DNA of 64,000 nucleotides from Talinum fruticosum (GCA_021018815.1 JAITYX010000003.1:10010501-10074500), one strand, 5' to 3'. Shown: positions 48,048 to 61,060, counted from the stretch's first letter. Notes: a model not told the origin generated them from the sequence alone. Numbers and translations are program-made.

Positions 48048-49279
48048 TAAGTTTGATTATTTAAACATAATTTGCACAATCATTCATTCAAATAAATCAA
48101 GGATCGATAATCACAAAATTCTACCGCTCTTTCGATGCTTAATAGAATTGCTTCAATTAACCTATCAAACAACTTTCGTATGCATTTAAGTTAATCAAAG
48201 TTAAGGACTTCAAATTATCAAAGTGATCCCCTAATTTACTATTCTTTTCTCAAATTTCATAAATTAGGTAGAAAGGTTGGTTGTTGGATTATTCTATTTC
48301 ACTTTTCAGTACATGATAGATTAATCTCTAAACACAAGTGTCCTAGGCCTTCAAAACACTCATGAACATGACAAACACAACCTTCTATTGAATCAAAATC
48401 ATAATTCAAGCACAAATCATGGAAAACTAATCAAACTTCATTGTTTCGGATTACAAATCCCTAGAAAAACTAAACTACTCACACATGTTTATTGAAAGCT
48501 TAAATAAAATCTAATACATTAAAATCAAACCTTAAATAGCAAGAAATGAACAAGTAGATGATAGGCTTGAAGTGCTCCACTTGAATCTCTCGACTTCAAA
48601 TGGAACCCCGCAATCGCTTCAATCTTCTTCTTCGATCTTCAAAGTTTTTGGGTTGATGTGGATGAAAGGTATGGATGAATAATGGAGATGGACGAATATG
48701 GAGGAATAAACATTGAATTATGGACTGGATAGATGCAGGAATTGGCCGAAAATCATCTTAAATAAGCCATTAAGAATCAATCAAGAGCCGGAACTGTCAA
48801 AACCGAATCGTCTCGGCATATTTTACCTCCAACACAGGCCGTGTCCTTCGACTTGGGTTGCTCGTGTTCGATGCTAGCACGTAAAAACTGGACGGGGACG
48901 ATGAAAATGGGCCGTGTCCTTAGGCACGGGCTGCCCATTCTCGATGTAAATGCTCTTGGGCAAGATCACCTCCAACACGGGCCGTTTCGGTGGAAATGGG
49001 TCACCCGTGTTGGTTGCTTCGGAAGGACAAACTTTGAGAAATCGAGGGAACGGCCATTTTGATCGCAAAGATGGACCATGTTGGTCTTCTTAAGGCTCGG
49101 AACACTTACTAATATCAGGAATACTTGGTATTGGTGATCAAATCTGCAAAAACATCTCAAAACACCAAAACACAAGCGTAAAAATGAAAATGGAGCATAA
49201 ACACACTCCTATTAATCGATTTTTCCCAAAGAAAAGCATCAAAACGCCTAAGAATTTGATGCATTTTATGCACTTATCA
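48048..49279 (-). mobile_element. 3' LTR of the Athila-like element, main part
   Basis: On the minus strand starts TGATAAGTGCATAAAATGC at 49279 right after the polypurine tract. 48713-49279 aligns well with the 5' LTR at 54713-55287. With 20028-20252 the whole LTR is about 1457 bp. GC-rich dyad motifs (ACGGGC/GCCCGT) cluster at 48830-49010. Confidence 0.85.
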
Positions 49280-49292
49280 AATTCCCCCATCC
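49280..49292 (-). promoter_or_regulatory. Polypurine tract of the Athila-like element
   Basis: GGATGGGGGAATT on the minus strand, abutting the 3' LTR; primes plus-strand DNA synthesis. Confidence 0.8.
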
Positions 49293-50584
49293 TTAAACCT
49301 TGCTTGCCCTCAAGTAAGGCCGAAAAGCAAAAGATGAAATCCTGCAAAAGAATCACAACCTCCTCGAGGCTAGGCAACCATAAGTATCACAAGGAAAAAG
49401 CATTTAACAACAGCCCATAAACACACCAAATCTTTTCACAATCAGATGGAAAGAAAATTTTCAAAAACCACATTGAATACTATAAAGACAAATTAGATCA
49501 ATCACCCAAATCATCACTTAAACAATTCATGTTGGCACATGTAGAACAATGGAGCTAGAAAGGCCGGTAGAACCTCACTTTGGAAATGTGAAAACACTCC
49601 GCTCATGTGTTTAGGTTCATACATGGTTCACTCGATCTCTCTCACAATCATGCAAAGTACCATATGCTTGGTAGAATTCTCTATTCGCCGCCACTAAAGT
49701 GTAACATGCAACATGACTAAGAGGACTTCATATGGTTGTAACGAGGCTTAGGCATTGGGTAAGAAAGGGATATTGTACATTTTGGGAAAAATGAGGAGCT
49801 AAAAGCCAATTAGCGAGGAGCCTCCTACACTCTAACCAACAAATCACACAATACAACTCATTACACCCAACCTCTAACTCCGACAAGTAACTTAGAATAT
49901 GAGCTTTACTAAAAAATCAAACTGAATATTCCAAAAATGCCAAACATTTTATTGATTTTTTTCTTTTTTTTTCGAAACTTTTCTTAATTTTCTTTTTTTT
50001 TTCTAATACTTGGTATTAGGAACTTCTTACAAATCAAAAAGCTCATATAACATCAAAATACACCTTTATAACTAAGAGGGAAAAATCATTTCATGCTCAA
50101 TACATACATATTACCCTTCAATCTCAACAAAAGAATCCAAATTATCACCAACATATCAAAGACTCCTAATGACCCAACAACATGTGTAAGAAGCTCCCTA
50201 GACTTGGCTTAGATATTAGATTATGTGTTTGGCCAAGGGCTAGTTAGGAGGGTTCAAAACAAATGAATTAGGCAATTAGGCTCCAAGGGTCAATAACATG
50301 TAAAAGGGTGGCAATTTGGCTAATGTAGCTCAAAAATCAAAGAATGCCTCAATCATGTTGTCACAAAACATGCACATATGTGATTTTGAAGAGAATTTAA
50401 ACAAGTTCTACGAGATGCAATCATGGATGAGAATCACACATGAAGAAAAACATGAGACTAATTATAATGTTTAGTCTATTCAGGGCTCAAAAGTCTCACA
50501 TGGTCTCTACCACAATCTCAACTAGCTCAAAGAATTTCGCTTGCCAACACTATTGTCAAGGAATCAACTTTCATCCATCAAATA
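49293..50584 (-). other. 3' untranslated internal region of the Athila-like element
   Basis: No coding frame on either strand. The part next to the PPT has the familiar Athila-type sequence; a T/C-rich run lies at 49945-50010. The solo SIRE LTR separates it from 52167-52541. Confidence 0.6.
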
Positions 50585-50589
50585 TGGCC

Positions 50590-52161
50590 TGAAGGTTTGC
50601 TTGGGGAGAGACTAAGTCACCCTAGAGGGGGTGAATAGGGTGATGGAAGATTTTTCGAAAATCAAACTCCTTTGCGCAGAAGACAGATAAAAACGATTCG
50701 ACTCTAAATGAGGTCAGAAAAGTATGAGCTCGGAATGGCAGTGAGGAGTAAAGAAGCGGATAAAATTGAAGCTTTCAATGCATCCGAGTCTATAATGTAC
50801 TAAGAAAGTGCAAACATAGAATGTACATGGAAACCCTCCCGAGGCAGAAAACCACGGACCGTGCTAATCCAAGCACGAAGTTAAATCCACTATTTTGAGT
50901 CCACAAAATACAGTAGACTAACCGAGCCCGAGTTGCTCCCTTAAACAACTCCTTACAAGTTTTCCTAGACTCAAAAATTCCCTTATCTAATCTAGTACTT
51001 CCTAGCTAAGATAACCCTTACAGCTCAGTCAAGGGACCTTACTTAGACAAGTAAGAAAGAAAGTGTTTGTAACTAAGTACAAGACCTTACAACTCGTAAT
51101 ACAATGAATTACAAAGTGGGAGTTGTAAGTAGAAGATTAAGAATAAATACAACAACTTTGCTCAAGTATATGTATTAATAATAATTTCGGCAATCTTTAA
51201 GTCTTGAGAGTTGGCTTCCTTTTATAGATGACCGGACAGAGTAGCCGTTGAGTCCATCTTCCGATTGAGAGTCCTTTGCGACCGTTGTTAAGGACTTTAC
51301 GAGTCACTCGGAAAGTATCCGTTGAGATATGAACGTTGGACAACGGTTCTTAACTCCTTTGGAAGTCCCAAAACCACTTGGCGGTGTCTTGAAAGATAAG
51401 GTGGAAACCACCGTTAAGCTTAGCGTTTCAATTTTCCAGATTTGGAAACAGACAGCCACGACACACTCTTCCGGGGCTAGGTCGGAGAATGGGAAAAGCC
51501 ATGTCTGCTTGGTGATTTGATGTTTTGAAGCTCGGTTACTTTTGTATATCAAAAAGTGTATCCTCGTCTGAATAACCTACAAAAGTAAATCAAATTGGTT
51601 CTCAAAGTATAAAATACTTTGGTCCAGGATTAGACATAGATAATAATATAATTATGATAATTAAGTGACTAATTATCCGAGTCGGAAAAGAAATGGAATT
51701 TTCTTAGTCTAATATCCATGAAACTCAAAATTCCACCCGAGTTGGTCTAAGTGAGAATCAAGTTATACAATGAATATCGAGTGAAACAAACTTGATTTAG
51801 ACTAAGCATGGTTCGGACTAGAAGCGCCGACTATAACATAATAAGACTTATAACATGAAGTCGGACTCGAGTGCGGTTAAGCGAAATACTAGTCATTTCA
51901 ACATGTGATAATTCTAAGTGATGAGGGACTCGGAACCGAGTGAGACAGACGTGAGTGCATATCTGTTTTCCGAGTCACTTAGATACAAGCAAAAATACAT
52001 GAAGTAAATGCCATATCACTTAGAGAAAATACTATATCACTCAGAAAAGTTTCTAAGGTACGAGAGAATGCCTTGGAATCAAAACTCTATAAGTGAGAAG
52101 TTCTTATACCTGATTCCTTTGATAGAACTCAGATATGTTCGAAGTAAAGTCCGAGTCTTCA
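50590..52161 (-). mobile_element. Solo LTR of a SIRE-like copia element
   Basis: Both ends are exact (TGAAGGTTTGC...AGTCTTCA in plus orientation; the LTR reads TGAAGACT...AACCTTCA on the minus strand), 1572 bp, flanked by a perfect duplication tggcc at 50585-50589 and 52162-52166. No PBS or internal sequence, so it arose by LTR-LTR recombination. A TATA box (CTATAAAAGG, minus) lies at 51227-51218. It is closest to the LTR at 5879-7443. Confidence 0.93.
51218..51227 (-). promoter_or_regulatory. TATA box of the solo SIRE LTR
   Basis: CTATAAAAGG on the minus strand, in the same place as in the other SIRE LTRs. Confidence 0.6.
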
Positions 52162-52166
52162 TGGCC

Positions 52167-52541
52167 AAAATCATGAAGTTCAAAAATTGGTTTTCAAATA
52201 TTTATGCACTTAAGGCTATTCATTGAAATCGTTCTCCATGGAAAACGTGTTTGGCCTAAAAGGAATCATCAATGGAGGTTCATCTCTTTTTTTTTTTTAA
52301 TGCAATTCTAAATGATGCTACCTAATGCTACCTAAATGCTCTAAATGCAATCCTAACCTAAATGAAATGCAACCGTACATTATTCATCAATGGCAACCTA
52401 AGTAGGAACTATCCCCCATGCGTGGACACAACATTGTCCACAATGCAAGCATAATTAGGAAAAAGGAGATGGGGAAGAACAAAACATCACTCAAATGGAG
52501 GGGGAGGCGAAGGATTAGGGTTTCCACGGGAAATATGCTGA
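52167..52541 (-). other. Downstream region of the ATHILA ORF-1-like gene
   Basis: Non-coding. Contains short repeats of CTAAATG/CTACCTAATG at 52290-52375 and, on the minus strand, a TTGTGTCCACGCATGGGGGA-like stretch typical of Athila 3' regions. No gene seen. Confidence 0.55.
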
Positions 52542-53917
52542 TCATACCAAGCGAGTTAAACATTCATTCATCATATGCATATAATGGTTTTGATTAGCAA
52601 GCATGTCACGAAGTTCAAGTTGGGCATTTTGTAAAGCCTCACACTTCGAATGAACATAATCTCGAAGAGAGGCTTGTTCAGAGTGGAGGTACTCCCTAAG
52701 TGAGGCTTGCTCGGAGCGAAAAGCAGTGTGCTCATAATGCACATACTCCCCGAAGGAGAGCTGCTCTTGATGAATGGTAGTGAGAAGTGAATGCACAAAA
52801 GCATCGGCATTAGGCTCATTACATTCATGATGCTCGGGGGTCGGGGAAGAAAAGAGGTAGAGGCACCCACATCAGTATGGGGCGAGGGCGAGGACTTCAT
52901 CCTCACCGGGTAAAAATCTAAGGTTGGTCGTATCCCTAAGGGATGTGCGCTCAAGACAAGGGAGACGCAACATACGGTTATTAAGATACAACCAATGTAA
53001 CTCTCCGTAAATTGTACGACACATGCCCATAGCCCGTAAAGCCTCAATATCGATACGCTCGGACTCGCGCACCCTATCATCATGGTGGTCATCGGGGTTC
53101 CAACCTAAAGCTACAAGCAATTGCGAGTGACTAAACCCCCAATAACAATCCTACCCCGGGAAGTAGTAGCAGCAGTAGCAAATTGACCGGCTAAATAAGC
53201 CCCAAGATTAAACTCGGACGCATCTCTCATCCACATCACATATAAACAAAACAATTCGAGAGAGACGGATATTGTCTCCACTGTCATCCCTCCCAAACAG
53301 ACCATGGCCCAAAACTCGATGAATATACCGAATATAAGGGTTCCTAACAGCGGTCACCTTAGTCAATCTAGGATGATAGTCCTGCTCACTAGAAATAGAA
53401 TGCCAAAATTGTGTCGAATTGAAACAATCAGGAACTACACGGTGTCCAAATCCGTGGTCGCAAGGGAGGGAAAATAAAGCATTAAATTCACAAAGAGTGA
53501 GCTCATGGTATCTCCCTAACAGGCGAAAGGAAACTAAGCCATGCTCGGCATGAGAACCACGCCCAATATCAACAGCTAATGTGCTTAGAAATTCCAAAGT
53601 CGGGCTTCTATAGGTCCCTAATCGAATATTTACAAAATTTAACAAACCACACCGTTCAACCATCCAAAGAAAATCCTCAAGCAAACCCAACCTTTCTAAA
53701 CTTATCTCATCATAATATCGGGTGGCAACAATTTCACGATTAACAATGAATTGTAGCGTTCAATATGTTCGGGATGAGGCAAGTTAAGAGGGTTGTTTGG
53801 ATTTCCTTTGTTTCGCGAAATATGGACATTCCAGGGTGGTGGACGAGTGGCTCGGTCCGGGTTGTGGAGCTCCGTCGGAGGACTCCCTTTGAGTAAACTT
53901 CGCCGTTTGGGTGCCAT
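52542..53917 (-). pseudogene. ATHILA ORF-1-like gene
   Basis: Starts at 53917 (MAPKRRSLLKGSPPTELHNP). Minus-strand pieces 53917-53702, 53690-53208, 53305-53111, 53120-52872 and 52796-52542 read as one protein with frameshifts. The second piece carries the clearest signature: TLEFLSTLAVDI, SFRLLGRYHELTLCEFNALF, FWHSISSEQDYHPRLTKVTA, then NPYIRYIHRVLGHGLFGRDD, as remembered for 'Arabidopsis retrotransposon ORF-1' (ATHILA) proteins. The C-terminus has a charged helical part with repeats (EQASLREYLHSEQASLRDYV). Its role in the element is not settled. A stop after DIMMR and at least three frameshifts make it a pseudogene. No pol lies nearby. Confidence 0.75.
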
Positions 53918-54712
53918 TGGAGCAAATTTTTAGAACATAGACCAAGTGAAGAAGTAGAATTTTGAGGAGAAGAGTAGGCAAGAAAAAAGGTGAATTTGTG
54001 TGGGAGAAGAAAGACACGAGGGGGTTTGGACGAGCTGGAGGACGGGGAACAGTCTAGCGCCGGCGACAAGCAAAAGAGACGCCGGCGAGTAGAGAACAGT
54101 GAAGGGCGCCTGTTATGGCGAAATAGGACAACAGTGAATAGAGTGAGAATTGCAAAGCTCATGTAGAGGGAGAGAAAAGCGAGTGAAAGGGAAGCGAAAC
54201 AAGACACCAAGCAAATAGAAGATGGTAGTGGCCGGCGAGTAGCAGAGAAAGCAAGCAGAACAGAGTGGAGAGAGACGCAAAACCCGCATAGAGGGACAGA
54301 AAATTGAAGAAGAAGAAGAACAGATCGGGTGAATGTGGTGTGAAATTTGAAGTTTAGGAGAGATTTGAGATGGAAGAAGAGAATGGAGTTAGAGGTAATG
54401 CTATGGAGGATACAAGGGCAGAGAGAGAGCAAGAAGAAGAAGAGGTAGTGTAAAGTAAGGAGAGAGAAAAGAAATTAGGCTCAAAACCAGCCCACACAAA
54501 CATTACCCCCGACACGGACCATTTTCTTGGAAACGGGCAGGCCGTGTCGAATGTCTGCCTCGAAGTCTGCGCCCAAAGTCAGCCCGTTTTCAATGAAAAC
54601 GGGTGCGCTGCTCCTAAGTTGGAGATAGCACCCAACTCGGGCCGTTTCTATGGAAACGGGTGGCCCGCTTTAGTTGCTCGCCTCGCTCGTTGGTTGCTCG
54701 TTTCTATGAATA
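53918..54712 (-). other. Leader of the ATHILA ORF-1-like gene
   Basis: On the minus strand 54480-53918 is CT-rich and AUG-poor, like a long 5' leader. 54700-54481 holds GC-rich dyads (CCCGTTTCCATAGAAACGG and similar) like those of the Athila LTR but not collinear with it. An open frame here (54432-53740) overlaps the start of the ORF in another frame and is low complexity, so it was not called. Confidence 0.5.
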
Positions 54713-55287
54713 TGGAGGAATGAACTCGAATTATGGACTAGATAGATGCAGGAATTGGCCGAAAATCATCTTAAATAAGCCATTAAGAAGCAATCAAGAG
54801 CCAAAATTGTCAAAACCGAATCGTCTCGGCATATTTTACCTCCAACACGGGCCGTGTCTTCCGACACGAGCTGCCCGTGTTATATGCTTCGGCACGTCAA
54901 AACCGGCCGAGTACGATGAAAACCGGTCGTGTCCTTCGGTACGATCCGCCCGTTCTCGATGTAAATGCTCCTGGGCAAGCTCACCTTCAACACGGGCCGC
55001 TTCGGTGGAAACGAGTCACCCATGTTGGTTGCTTGGAAGGACAAACTTTGAGAAATCGAGGGGAACGACCGCTTTGACTGCAAAGATGGACCGTGTTGGT
55101 CTTCTTAAGGCTCGGAACACTCAATAATCTCAGGAATACTTGGTATTAGTGATTAAATATGCAAAAACATCTCAAAACACAAGCGTAAAATCGAAAATGG
55201 AGCATAAACACACTCCTATTAACCGATTTTTTCCCAAAGAAAACCATCAAAACGCCTAAGAATCTAATGCATTTTATGCATTTATCA
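54713..55287 (-). mobile_element. 5' LTR of the Athila-like element, truncated
   Basis: Starts TGATAAATGCATAAAATGC on the minus strand at 55287 next to the atgag duplication and aligns with the 3' LTR for 575 bp, to about 54713. The remaining ~880 bp and the PBS are missing, so a deletion has joined the LTR to the ORF leader. Confidence 0.8.
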
Positions 55288-55292
55288 ATGAG
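55288..55292. repeat. Target site duplication (right) of the Athila-like element
   Basis: atgag; its partner is 20023-20027. Confidence 0.85.
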
Positions 55293-56949
55293 GACAAAAT
55301 ACCTAACTGTGTTGGACTTTTAAGAACAAGTTAAATAATGGTCACCTTCCCCTTCCTAAGGTCGCTCGGAAACCAAATAACAGTAAAAACCTATTTAGGG
55401 GACCTTAGCCATATTTTCTAACCCCATTCTAGGTTAGTGGGATCCCTCTATCTTTATTCAAGACATAGAAGAACCCAAGCTCCAAATCAACCTACCTCCA
55501 AAAGATCTAGAGATATATGGATTGTTGGCAAGTGATGAGGAGTATATCTACAAAACTAAGGATGATGATGAGGATGACTTATGGGGCACACAACCCACAT
55601 AAGATGATGACTTTTAGGGAAAATCGAAAACCTCTAAAGTTCAATTCCTAACAAGATCTGGACAAGCATAATGCACGAACGGGTCCACAATAAACTTAAG
55701 AGGTCCCAAAAGAAAAAGGAACTTTCAAAGAAGAATATCCGATCCTTAAACAGTTTTAGAAGCTCAAAGTCGATATATCTATCTCGGTAGTTAATATTTG
55801 TTTCCCAAAAACATAAACAAGCATTGATTGATGCACTAAGTAAGATTGAGGTATCTCCCGAAGTCTCGCCTTTGGAGGTAGAAGGCTTGGTTAATACTGG
55901 GGATGGAACTATTTCTTTCGACAAGAAGGATCTACCTAACAAAGGCATTAACCACAATACTATTCATTTGATCGTAACTTACATCAATAAATTTGTACCT
56001 TTAATCCTAGTAGACGATAGGCCAACGGTGAATGCCTCCCTTGGAGGACTCGCTAAGATGTTAGTCATAAGAGAGCAACGACTCTCTAAAAAACGTCCAT
56101 CTTAGAGCCTATGACAATTCTAAAAAACAAGTGTTAAGAATGGTGAATCTCCCTATCAATCTTGGACCGGTGGCAAATAACATTGATTTTCAAGGCACGG
56201 ATATTCCTACCACTTTTAACCTTCTTCCGGGACGTCCTTTGCTACGTTACCACCAAGCGAGTGCCCTCTACACTCGCACTAGAGGGTTAAAATGATCATC
56301 AAAGGCAAGTGGTGATTGTTAAGGGAGACAACTTCTAAAGAGTTCGTCGTTAAAAGTGAGCACGATGTGAATGACGAAGTGTTGTATGGTTTCGACACTC
56401 GTAGGCGCTTCGGAGCATGATAAAGCATCTCTAGACTTTAATCCTTATACTAACCCTAGCATCCATTCAATGTTAACAATGAAGGTGTACTTTCACGGAT
56501 TAGCAGTAGGGACGAAGGGCATACCACCCAGTTTATTCCCCCTAGAACCCGCTAACAAATTACAAATTCGGCCAAGGCTACCATCCAATTGACAAAGAAC
56601 TAGGCCAAGCTAACTGGGAAATTCAAGAATAAGAGGACTACCCCTTTAACAGTCCACTCAATTAAGCCATATCCTCGTACTCCGAATAGGTAGTTTTTAA
56701 TGAAGGAGATGACTTTCCTTATTACGGTTTTCCTGAGTTGTAGTGTTTGCAAGAAATGTTTATTCTAGTTTAGAGGTTGGGAATCTTCAATGACTGTTAG
56801 ATGCTAGAAGAGGAGGCACCCTACCTCCCTAAAAAGAACAGCTTCACCCTCAACTCGACCAACCTGGTAGTAAGCAACATTTTTATCGGTTGTTCGGACA
56901 AAAGAAATGCGCAGAGGGGGATATGGTTTCCGTACTATCCAAGGCAATG
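55293..56949 (+). pseudogene. Gag end and aspartic protease of the Tat/Ogre-like element
   Basis: The first codons continue the gag frame across the insertion (DKIPNC, the end of a zinc-finger-like unit). 55824-56105 is open: EVSPEVSPLEVEGLVNTGDG, ISFDKKDLPNKGINHN, VPLILVDDRPTVNASLGGLA. The last is the protease active site, where a DxG is expected but Arg replaces Gly. After a shift come VRMVNLPINLGP-like, FNLLPGRPLLRYHQASAL (the second protease block) and VLYGFDTRRRFG. 56600-56949 is the degraded protease-RT linker. The enzyme is inactive by frameshift and by the changed active site. Confidence 0.7.
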
Positions 56950-58669
56950 TGTAACGCCCCAAACCCGTAATCACCGGTCTTAGTCTAAATAAACCGCTAG
57001 CCGATGATTAGCGCACCGGAAAGTAGGTCGTGGGCATTACCACCACCCTTACCAAAGGAAAGGGCAAGGCTATGACAATAGATACATTTCTAACCCCGGG
57101 TTACACTTGCTTTGCCACTAACAACAAGTGACTCATGATAAGGCATAAACTATAACTTATACAAAGATTAAGCATAAGTATAGACTACGATCCGGTAAAC
57201 TACGACAACGACACTTAACCCTTGATACCCCAACTAAGTTGTCGCTGCGAGCCTCTAAGTCCTTAACGGACCTTTGCTTCAAATCTTCAACATCTTTACC
57301 TAAAACAAAACAAGAAAACATTTTCAAAATGTGAGCCAAAGCTCAATACGTCTATTATCATGCTTGTAAAATAAATGTTATGAAATAGTTGAGTTGAGCG
57401 CATGCATTTCAATTTATTTGTAAATGAGGGAGACCGAACAATGTAAAACTGTTGCTAATTAATTATCTGAATGGATCCCTTTACGATCATCGAGTTTCCC
57501 CTAAACACATGTGCACACACCCGGACCTATCGGATAGTCCGGTTGAAGGTGGTGAACAGATTACGGTGTTACCAACTTGGATATTGGGCGTACCAAATAA
57601 TGGCACTTCATGGGCGGGTCCATATTAATGATGACAAATACTGTTTGCAAATTATTCTTTGTTGTTGTTGATGTCGGCCATATCCGACCTTGATTTGCAA
57701 ATAGAACATTGAAGGGCACGATCGGTGAACGTACCTTGTGCTGATGTTCTTTATCCTTTTGGGGCGGAATCCGGATGAACGCATGACGCTTGATGGCCTT
57801 AAGATATATAGAAGATTTTATTAATGAATTGAATTTTCATTTCTTATTTATTAAATTACTTCAAGGATACTTGAAATGAAGATTAACAAAGTTAGTTTTT
57901 ACTAAAGGACACTAATGTTATCTTTAATATATACGATTTATTTATCTTATTTTATACAATGCATGCATGAATATATATATATATAGCAACCTTAACATAT
58001 AAATAGATTTCTTCTAAAGAATACTAAGGTTATTTCAAACCTATGAGGTTTATTTATCTTCCTTTTATAAGATGCATACATAAATATATGTATATGATAA
58101 CATCATACATTATCTCCTCCTTTTCTACTAAAATTCTATTAATAAGCGATATTGATAATAATTGTTTTAAAATTTAGAAAAGGTTTACTTTTAATTACTG
58201 TTATTAGTTATTTTATTATGCAATTACCTTTATTCATTCTTTTGTGCACCTATTTTCTAACCTTATTTTGTTTTATGAGGGCATAATTAATTTCCCAGAA
58301 TGTGCTAATCTCCCATATTACTTCAGACTTCCCATACCCTTTCAAGTACTTTAAAACATCCTCAATTTTTCTCCTAATCTCACCATTAGGTCAAATGGTC
58401 ATCCGAACTAGTCCAGAATACTTTCTAACTCACATTATGCATTACTATCTTTTATACAAAAATTGTACATAATCCGCCTTCAATTTCGAGTATGTCCAAA
58501 TATCATCAATTGTCACCAAATCTTCCTAACTCCATGAATCAATCACATAAATACCACAATCAAACCTTAATCTCCAAACAGGAAAAGAATAACTGATTAC
58601 AACTTAAACACTTAAATTAAAAGAACTAAATCTGAAAAATTACCTTAAGAAATTAAATTAACGAACCGA

Positions 58670-59360
58670 GTCCGAAAATTACCCTAAGAACCAAGGTGAA
58701 GAGGGTTAATTTTTGAGGGGTTTTGTGATGATTGAAGATTGGAGGTTTGAAGATCGAGGGAGAACTGAAACAGAGCAGACAGCTAGGTGGTCGAAGTAGT
58801 CGCCGAGAGTCACAAGCGAGGTCGGTGCCCGGTCAAGTTGGTGGTAGCCGGACAGGGCCTCGAAACCGGGCAAGTCGCGACCAAATTAGGGCAGAACCGG
58901 CGCAAAACTCGGGCATAGAGAGGAGTGAGGATGGTGGTGTATTGGTGTTTGCTGGCTGGGACGGTGACAAGGTGGTGGTCGTGGTAGAAGCCAACGGTGG
59001 CAGGCGGTGGTTGCTTGGCGCCTGGCGGCGACCGGACAGACGCCGAGGGGAGTGAAGGAGGGCGATCTCTTGGCGGTGGCTGGCGGTTGGGGTTTTGATG
59101 GCGATCGGTGGTGTTGATGGTGGCGTCGAATAAGGGGTGGCCGGAGCGAAGTCGCGGCGGTGGCCAGTAGGCGGTGGCGGTGGAGGTTAGTGAAGGAAGA
59201 GGTGCGTTTTCGGGTGTTTGATGAGGACATCGGTGAAGGTGATGGTGATGGTGTCGGTGGCTAACCGGTGGTGGCGGTCGGCGTAGCCGAATGCCGCCGA
59301 AGCTGTCGGTTGGCGGTGAAGACGGGAAGGGCTCGGAGGTAGGCGTCGGGAGGGAGGGCT
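58670..59360 (-). other. GC-rich leader-like block of the solo LTR
   Basis: Pyrimidine- and CACC-rich on the minus strand, with a 115-codon open frame (59230-58886, MSSSNTRKRTSSF...) of low complexity. A coding role is not supported; a transcribed leader is more likely. Confidence 0.45.
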
Positions 59361-59433
59361 AGAGAGAGAGAGAGGGTTTGTGAGTTATCAGTATTTAGGT
59401 TGAGGAATGATAAGGGCTTTAGGTTTCTTTAAG

Positions 59434-59445
59434 CTTTTATACTCC
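59434..59445 (-). promoter_or_regulatory. TATA box of the solo chromovirus-like LTR
   Basis: GGAGTATAAAAG on the minus strand, followed by a CT-rich leader. Confidence 0.55.
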
Positions 59446-59827
59446 CTTTTGCTTTTCCTTCAATGGGCCGACCGACCTAATTCCCTTCTTCCGGCCCAAT
59501 TCCCATTAGCACTTAACCTAATCCAATTCCTTATCCTCATCTACTTCCTAATCCTCCAAGCTTATTATTATTTGTCTCATTAAGCTTATCTTAATCTATA
59601 AATTTTTATTTTTAATAATGTTAAGTTTATAAAAATTATATTAATTTCATTTGTATAAGGATTTTTAAAATTCAAAATAAATTAGTTATATGAAAATGTT
59701 AATGTTTAGGATAAATAATCCAAAAACGTTCGACTAAGGCCACTAGTTACTAATAAAATTTAATCTATTGAAATGATCGTGCGTCGTCGTTGTCATCATC
59801 CGGTTCCTGCACTTTGAACAGCATTGA

Positions 59828-60028
<201 letters not shown>

Positions 60029-60160
60029 CCCAAAGTACTCCAAAGACTCAAATATAGTAAATCAAGAAGGTGGTAAGACCCTTGCAGAGTTCCCCAACAG
60101 ACATAGAGCTTGGGAAGCTCGGACCTGGTCAAGATCCGAACAACAAAGAGCACTCAACTA

Positions 60161-60331
<171 letters not shown>

Positions 60332-60431
60332 TAGTATGAAAATATTTGAAAATTTGAAATGCGAGCGTTCATGCTAATCTTCAATGTATTTAAAGTTAAT
60401 TATTTTCTTAGGGACAGATTGTTACATAATG

Positions 60432-61060
60432 TCACACTTGAAGTTCGACCATAAAGTTCGTCACCGACGTAGACAAAGAAGGGTCTAATCACATCACTTG
60501 GATTGACACTAAAGAGGACTAAGAGTTTGTTAGCATCCTAGGAGAGCGAGTCTACTTCGAGTCTAGGGCTAGAGCTAGTTATTCTTTTTCTAATTCTTCT
60601 TCCGTTAATTCTGTTATTTCTATTTCCGATTCTGATTTATTCCTTTGTTCGTTTAATAAGATCAATCTTTCTACTTACTCCTTGCCTTCTTCTATTCTCA
60701 ATTGTTTTGCCTTTAATAATGAACCAAAAATCCCTAAAAAATTAATAAAAGCTATGGAAGAACATGAAAATCGCTCACGTATTCTAGATGATACTATCAC
60801 CTTCAATCTCCATATCAACCTCAGGAGGTTAAGATTGGGAAAACTCTAAGTCCAAGCAGAGCGAAGCACTTTACCTCGCTTCTCAAAAAGTTTATAGATG
60901 TCTTTGCTTAGTCCTACAAAGATAAGCCAAGGATAGATCCTAACATAGCGGAATTTAAAATTCCACTATAAGAAGATGAAAAGCCTATTAAGCAAAATCT
61001 TAGGAGGATGAAAGCTAAGTGAGCCTTAAAATAAAAGAGGAGGTTCGAAGCTATTAGATG
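60432..61060 (+). pseudogene. Protease-RT linker and RT start of the Tat/Ogre-like element
   Basis: Resumes right after the solo LTR. Visible blocks in broken frames: Ser-rich linker, FNNEPKIPKKLIKAMEEHEN, then FTSLLKKFIDVFA, DPNIAEFKIPL and KPIKQNLRRMKAK, the usual lead-in to a Ty3/gypsy RT (the position of the VPIRQKPRR-type block). Confidence 0.7.

Larger units (their letters stand above)
20028..55287 (-). mobile_element. Athila-like Ty3/gypsy deletion derivative with nested insertions
   Basis: Bounded by TGATAA...CTATCA ends on the minus strand and flanked by a perfect 5-bp target duplication, atgag at 20023-20027 and 55288-55292. On the minus strand: a truncated 5' LTR (55287-54713), leader, ATHILA ORF-1-like ORF (53917-52542), 3' UTR with a solo SIRE LTR inside it, polypurine tract (49292-49280) and 3' LTR (49279 to 20028, split by a Helitron that holds the gag-only array). 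No gag-pol was found, so the element is non-autonomous. Without insertions it is roughly 5.9 kb. Confidence 0.85.

Noticed and set aside
48841..49420. Small ORFs on both strands (48841-49062, 49184-49420 and others)
   Set aside because: They lie inside the Athila 3' LTR and its PPT border and are not kept in the second LTR.
53740..54432. 230-codon minus-strand ORF upstream of the ATHILA ORF-1-like gene
   Set aside because: A CT-rich leader translated in a different frame, overlapping the start of the real ORF; Ser/Leu/Phe-rich low complexity only.
58732..59230. Overlapping ORFs on opposite strands (107 and 114 codons)
   Set aside because: Low-complexity leader of the solo LTR, with no recognised domain and no partner copy to test conservation.
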